From Cymodocea nodosa (lineage: Eukaryota > Streptophyta > Magnoliopsida > Alismatales > Cymodoceaceae): a DNA stretch of 64,000 bases. The stretch covers positions 5,890,001 through 5,954,000 of the forward strand of contig JAZBRI010000004.1 of NCBI GenBank assembly GCA_036874045.1, read 5' to 3'. Position numbers and translations under genes: made by a program. This document shows positions 61,032-64,000 of the stretch, piece by piece. The notes under the pieces were generated by a model that did not search any database, was not told the origin of the DNA, and saw only the letters and a list, made by a program, of their open reading frames with translations. The first letter of the stretch is position 1; each line of letters starts with the position of its first letter.

Positions 61032-63019
61032 GGTCTCACGTATCCATTCCTTTTCTGCTACGAAGGCGGTAGCTCGTGTTGGCTCCGCCGTCAGCACTCC
61101 CATGGAGAGAAACGTGTGTTTGTTTTAATACCTTGTTTATGTTTTTGATGTAATTTAAATTTTAACAAATATATTGAAATGTAATTCAAAGTCTGAGAAT
61201 TCATTAAGTAATTTTGAAACTGTTCGTCGAACTCTTAGAAAGTGAAAAAAAAAAAAAATTAAATCACCTTCGATGTTATGTTTTATAGTACATTTTTATA
61301 ATATTATAAATATTGTATTTTACTAATACATATATGTTATGTTTTAATATATATTTTTATAATATATATCCAAGTAAAATTACATAGTTATTTTATTATG
61401 TTCGTAATAATTCCTACAATATATTTTGTAATTTAAAACATTCCGTAAGTTATTGAAACAAATATTTTCTAACGTAATATATTTTATCATGTAATTTAGA
61501 ATATTACTTGTTTTAATCTAGAGATGATCTAAATAAAGTATTAAAAATTAATTTCTACATATTTATTGAAAATATCATATTCAAAAAATCGTTTGATCAC
61601 ATAAAATCATTTATTAATTCAAAATATCTCCACAAGTATTAAAAAAAACTCACCATATAGTAATTATATTACATCTTAAAAAGATAAAACAAAAGAATGT
61701 CAAATTTAAAAATAAAGCACTACTCTACAAAACAAACATAACTCTTCAAATTACTATAATATCACTCTTCACTGTCACCACTAGACTAATGAGAAATTGA
61801 AATAAACCTTTTGTTTAACTAAATTTTTTAGGTGTAATCTAGAAAATTTTCGAAGTCTCTTACATTTTAATTATTTTTAAAAAATTAAAATTGATTTGTA
61901 TAATTACTTAATAATTAGTGTAAATTATTATGCATTAAAATTTTAAGCCCAATTTAACTTATATTTACCTAAATTTTGATTTAAAAATTGATAACTGAAA
62001 TTTAACAAATTCTTGTCAATTTGAACGCTTAAATTAAATTAGAACTCAACACTTACTCGATTTAAACAAAACTTCTATCATATATTTATTCGATTACTTC
62101 CACATTTCTCTGTGTTCATAAAGATATATAAAGTTATTTCTCGAAGAATTTCCAAAGCACACCAACCCATTTTATCGTACCGTTCTGTTAAGTACAGTAC
62201 AGGTGTATCAATAGAATAATATAGTTGGAAATCAGCACATCTGCTACATTAATTTAATACAAAAAAAAGGAAGAAGGTAAATATTTAAAATAGAATTAAA
62301 GGACGTTGAGTTGTTTTTTTTAGCAAAAAGTGAACAAAAAAAGTTAATATTCATATTAAGTAGGCCAAGATTACGTGTGAATGCATGTACTTTCTTATCA
62401 AATTCGAATTCCAGAGACAATATATTCATAATAATTTCAAAAAAAAGAAAAGATGTGTAAGGGGGAATCATTCTCTACTTGTCTTTAACCAAAGGTGAAC
62501 GTGGTAAAGGGACCTTTTTATCAACCGTAGTACGCTGCCCATCTTTTTCAATTAAAACGTTCATCTTTTTTTACAAAGTTAATATTTTTTAATAGGCTTG
62601 AATCTTAATTTTTTCTATAGGCTTGATTTCCAATCTGTAATCATCAGAGTGGTATATGTATTTTTTTTATTATCATCTTTGGTACAGGATCTCATATCAA
62701 TTAAAACGATCGTTATTTAAAAAAAAAAAAATCCTTAACCTGCCACCATCTGCACGTGCCGGCGATCAAAAAGCGAGCTTTGAAATTTTTTAACCTCATC
62801 CTTTACGGTACTTTTTCTTTTTTGTTATTTTGAAATTATTGAGAACAAATTGTCGTCGGAAATAAAATACAATCCATTACCCAAAAAGAAGAAGAAAGAA
62901 TTAAAATACTATCGAAAACATGAAAAAAGAAACCGAAATAAGACAAAAATAAAAATTAAGGAAAAACAATTAATTGCAGTACCACTTCAACGGTTCCACC
63001 GCACACATACGATGCACTC
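61032..63019. other. AT-rich intergenic DNA between PPR promoter and AGP 3' end
   Basis: Very AT-rich, with T and A runs and no coding signal or recognised element. The plus-strand frame that crosses 62850-63308 is the shadow of the AGP gene. Confidence 0.65.
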
Positions 63020-63436
63020 TCACAACCACCACATGATCATCAGCCCCGAGGCAAATCCCCCGCCTACGGGTACCGGCCCGCCCAAGGAAGAAGCTCCGCC
63101 GGCGGTGGGGGCGGCGGACGGCCCGGTAGAGGCGGAGTCGGGCAGGATGACGTCTGGGTTGGGAGGGCTGGGGCTGGAATTTATGGTCGGGCGCCCCCAG
63201 GCGGGAGGTCCGGAGTCAGCACCCCTCTTGGGCGAAGGGAGCAAGGGCGTGATGTCGGGCGTGAGCACCTTCGGCTCCGCGGGGAATTTCGGCGTGTCGG
63301 GCAGGTAGGCTGGCGGGGCGGAGGGTGGCAGCTCCGTGGGAGAAGAAGCGAGAACGTCCATGGCGGCGACTGCTGGCGTTTGGGAGCAGTGGAAGAGGAG
63401 GAGGAAGATCGCGGGGATGGTGGTGGCGGCGGCCAT
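63020..63436 (-). CDS. Classical arabinogalactan protein (AGP26-like)
   Basis: 138-residue protein from the ATG at 63436; the frame extends two codons further only through a GTG. It shows an N-terminal signal peptide (about 1-25, MAAATTIPAIFLLLFHCSQT, cleavage near PAVA). A Pro/Ser/Ala-rich middle carries AGP glycosylation modules (SPTELPPSAPPAY, PLLPSP, SSPSPPNPD, TGPSAAPTAGG). The C-terminal hydrophobic tail (GGGFASGLMIMWWL) suits GPI-anchor attachment. The SSPSPPNPD motif is characteristic of the AGP25/26/27 group. Hydroxyproline-linked arabinogalactan would make it a cell-surface proteoglycan. The GC-rich coding sequence and a well-formed promoter upstream support a real, expressed gene. 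Confidence 0.75.
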   Translation of the reverse strand: MAAATTIPAIFLLLFHCSQTPAVAAMDVLASSPTELPPSAPPAYLPDTPKFPAEPKVLTPDITPLLPSPKRGADSGPPAWGRPTINSSPSPPNPDVILPDSASTGPSAAPTAGGASSLGGPVPVGGGFASGLMIMWWL

Positions 63437-63523
63437 TACCACTGGTAGTAGAAGAAGATGGTCGTGGCGAAGTGGCGGTGGTGATGGGTGATCGTGACGA
63501 TGGTGTCAGGGTTGAGACGGGAA

Positions 63524-63562
63524 TTTTATGAGCGCTGTGGACACGTGGAGCGTTGGGATTGG
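63524..63562 (-). promoter_or_regulatory. AGP promoter: CCAAT box, G-box, TATA-like element
   Basis: Reading toward the gene: CCAAT at 63562-63558, G-box CACGTG at 63547-63542, and CATAAAA at 63530-63524, about 90 bases before the start codon. Order and spacing fit a compact plant promoter with a leader of some 55-65 bases. G-boxes are bound by bZIP and bHLH factors. Assignment is by motif only. Confidence 0.6.
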
Positions 63563-63600
63563 CTGAGCGACCAGGTTTTAAAGAACGTTAAAGATTCTGG

Positions 63601-63720
63601 TTTTTTATTTTTGGAAAAGGTGGTAAAGATTCTGTCATGGGAACGATAGCTGCTTTCTGGTTTTTTATTTTTGGAAAAGGTAGTAAAGATTCTGTCATGG
63701 GAACGATAGCTGCTTTTTCA
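63601..63720. repeat. 60-bp tandem duplication upstream of the AGP gene
   Basis: Two directly adjacent 60-base copies starting TTTTTTATTTTTGGAAAAGG differ at one internal base (GGTGGTAAAG versus GGTAGTAAAG) plus the last few bases. The preceding bases (AAAGATTCTGG) also echo the unit. Such high identity indicates a recent duplication or an assembly artefact. It lies 165-285 bases upstream of the AGP start codon. Confidence 0.95.
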
Positions 63721-64000
63721 GTCTGATTCGAATTTTAAAAATACAATATTTTTAACTAATTATAGTAATTCAATCCATAATTAATTATGTTATACTTGCA
63801 ATTGAAACAGCATTTTTAACTAATTATATTATACCTATAATGATTAGGGGAGTTGGATTTTTTAAAACTTAAAAATTATTGCTAATGATTAACGAATGTT
63901 GCTGCTCTCGATCAATTAAATTATAATAATTGATTAACGCAAAAAGTATTATCATCATGAAAAAAGCAATGGCACATGACATAGGAGTACAACCACTAGT
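63721..64000. other. AT-rich right edge
   Basis: AT-rich sequence upstream of the AGP gene, with a TTTTTAACTAATTATA-like block repeated near 63745 and 63810. No gene is visible before the window ends. Confidence 0.6.

Noticed and set aside
62850..63308. Plus-strand 152-codon frame over the AGP gene
   Set aside because: Antisense shadow of the Pro-rich AGP coding region; starts in A-rich DNA.
1..64000. CRISPR arrays, operons, tRNA or rRNA genes
   Set aside because: None seen; the sequence is plant nuclear DNA and the repeats present are microsatellites, tandem duplications and transposon relics.

Overview
The window is nuclear DNA from a flowering plant. It is AT-rich, its genes carry many GT-AG introns, and it holds plant-type families (PPR, DnaJ/DUF3444, NDX, KDM3-type JmjC, classical AGP) and plant transposable-element relics. 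The NDX and SCC3 exons read, from memory of the families, somewhat closer to monocot than eudicot versions, so a non-grass monocot is my best guess. The sequence alone does not settle this.

Layout. 1-14503 (minus): 5' half of an NDX (nodulin homeobox) gene. Five coding exons are visible, one intron is 8.9 kb and full of transposon relics, and the rest of the gene lies beyond the left edge. 16879-29663 (minus): a complete cohesin subunit SCC3 gene, which I rebuilt as 22 coding exons giving a 1127-residue protein. Its introns hold LINE, copia and MITE-like debris and a second, broken copy of one of its own exons. 32597-39394 (plus): a complete KDM3/JMJ25-type histone demethylase gene, rebuilt as 13 exons (788 residues), with intact metal-binding residues and one apparent GC-AG intron. 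40993-41397 (minus): a small acidic protein I do not recognise. 41398-49029: long intergenic stretch. 49030-51999 (minus): single-exon DnaJ protein with two DUF3444 domains, with a probable leader intron up to about 53.7 kb. 52-59.1 kb: leader and 3'-flank DNA. 59104-60984 (minus): PPR protein of the PLS/E type. 63020-63436 (minus): classical arabinogalactan protein with a readable promoter.

Three neighbouring genes (NDX, SCC3, KDM3 JmjC) all act on chromatin. Plant genes are not organised in operons, so I treat this as neighbourhood rather than a pathway. I found no tRNA, rRNA, CRISPR array or new multi-gene system. The best leads are the duplicated SCC3 exon, the GC-AG intron, the ACGT-element cluster beside the small acidic gene, the 60-bp tandem duplication in the AGP promoter, and exon-like segments around 45.8-47.4 kb that I could not assign.
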